5,229 nt of DNA. Source: Sulfurovum sp. (GTDB taxonomy: Bacteria; Campylobacterota; Campylobacteria; Campylobacterales; Sulfurovaceae). The position numbers and the translations under genes were made by a program. How positions within the stretch are numbered: position 1 is the stretch's first letter; each line of letters begins with the position of its first letter. The notes beneath the pieces are model-generated. The model did no database searches, had not been told where the DNA came from, and saw nothing but the letters and a program-made list of their open reading frames with translations. Where the stretch lies: assembly GCA_027046415.1 (NCBI GenBank), contig JALTYW010000043.1, positions 1 to 5,229 on the forward strand. The letters are read 5' to 3'. Shown in pieces: positions 5,080-5,229 of the stretch.

Positions 5080-5229
5080 ATGGAACACAAAACGATTATT
5101 ATTGGGGGTGGTGCCGGGGCGTTGATGTGCGCTTCACTGCTGCCTCCCGGTCATGCTGTCATTGTCGAAGCGAATACCAAAGCGGGAGAAAAGATACGGA
5201 TCTCCGGAGGCGGCAAGTGCAACATTACC
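5080..5229 (+). CDS. BaiN/HI0933-type NAD(P)/FAD-dependent oxidoreductase, N-terminal 50 codons
   Basis: The visible 50 residues begin with a Rossmann dinucleotide-binding loop, TIIIGGGAGALMCA (5-18), with the acidic residue ending the second strand at VIVEAN (27-32), then the family hallmark KIRISGGGKCNIT (38-50). GGGKCN is characteristic of the HI0933/YhiN/BaiN flavoprotein family, whose members bind FAD; the best known member acts in bile-acid dehydroxylation, but most are of unknown function. An in-frame ATG at 5071 also exists, but it lies inside the TATAAT box, so 5080 is preferred. The gene runs off the right edge. It is divergent from the monoheme cytochrome gene with a 76-base gap that holds a direct repeat. 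No link between its function and the envelope genes to the left is evident. Confidence 0.9.
   Translation, partial: MEHKTIIIGGGAGALMCASLLPPGHAVIVEANTKAGEKIRISGGGKCNIT

Noticed and set aside
5004..5090. 29-codon N-terminal extension of the monoheme cytochrome (start at 5090)
   Set aside because: It would bury the signal peptide and cross the divergent flavoprotein start, while the ATG at 5003 has AAGGAG six bases upstream.
1..5229. CRISPR array, tRNA, rRNA, insertion sequence or phage genes
   Set aside because: No spaced repeat array, tRNA-like cloverleaf, transposase or terminal inverted repeats could be seen.

Overview
The window looks like a chromosomal stretch from a Gram-negative, cytochrome-rich bacterium. 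A Campylobacterota (Epsilonproteobacteria) member such as Sulfurovum or Sulfurimonas is the best guess. This rests on recognising protein styles (secreted multiheme cytochrome c, LtaS-like sulfatase-fold transferase, Asp-rich lipoprotein, Spr-like NlpC/P60 protein, BaiN/HI0933-type flavoprotein), on AT-rich promoters with good -10 boxes and poor -35 boxes, and on tight gene packing. It is inference; no rRNA or marker gene is present.

Layout: five full-size genes read leftward (minus strand) and one reads rightward at the right edge. From left: the N-terminal 331 codons of an LTA-synthase-type membrane transferase (1-993, C-terminus beyond the window); a 578-aa exported nonaheme cytochrome c (1102-2838); a 268-aa lipoprotein with thrombospondin-3-like calcium repeats and an acidic tail (2993-3799); a 227-aa NlpC/P60 peptidoglycan hydrolase (3891-4574) preceded by a 7-codon upstream ORF with a very strong ribosome-binding site; a 118-aa exported monoheme cytochrome (4647-5003); and, divergently, the first 50 codons of a BaiN/HI0933-type flavoprotein (5080 onward). 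No stretch above 300 bases lacks a gene.

The most interesting feature is regulatory. The nonaheme cytochrome and the lipoprotein each have their own promoter and look like separate transcription units. Both promoters carry direct repeats of YTAACA with an exact 11-base period just upstream of a good -10 (three copies for the cytochrome, two for the lipoprotein), and their short 5' leaders are nearly identical. This is the geometry of an OmpR/PhoB-class response-regulator site, and it suggests that an extracytoplasmic multiheme cytochrome and a calcium-binding surface lipoprotein are co-induced as one functional module. Two further oddities are a hairpin that hides the strong Shine-Dalgarno of the upstream ORF before the NlpC/P60 gene, and an apparently leaderless flavoprotein gene whose promoter adjoins a 10-base direct repeat spaced one helical turn apart.

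Functionally the window is almost wholly about the cell envelope: exported electron carriers, a surface lipoprotein, a wall hydrolase and a membrane glycerophosphate-type transferase.
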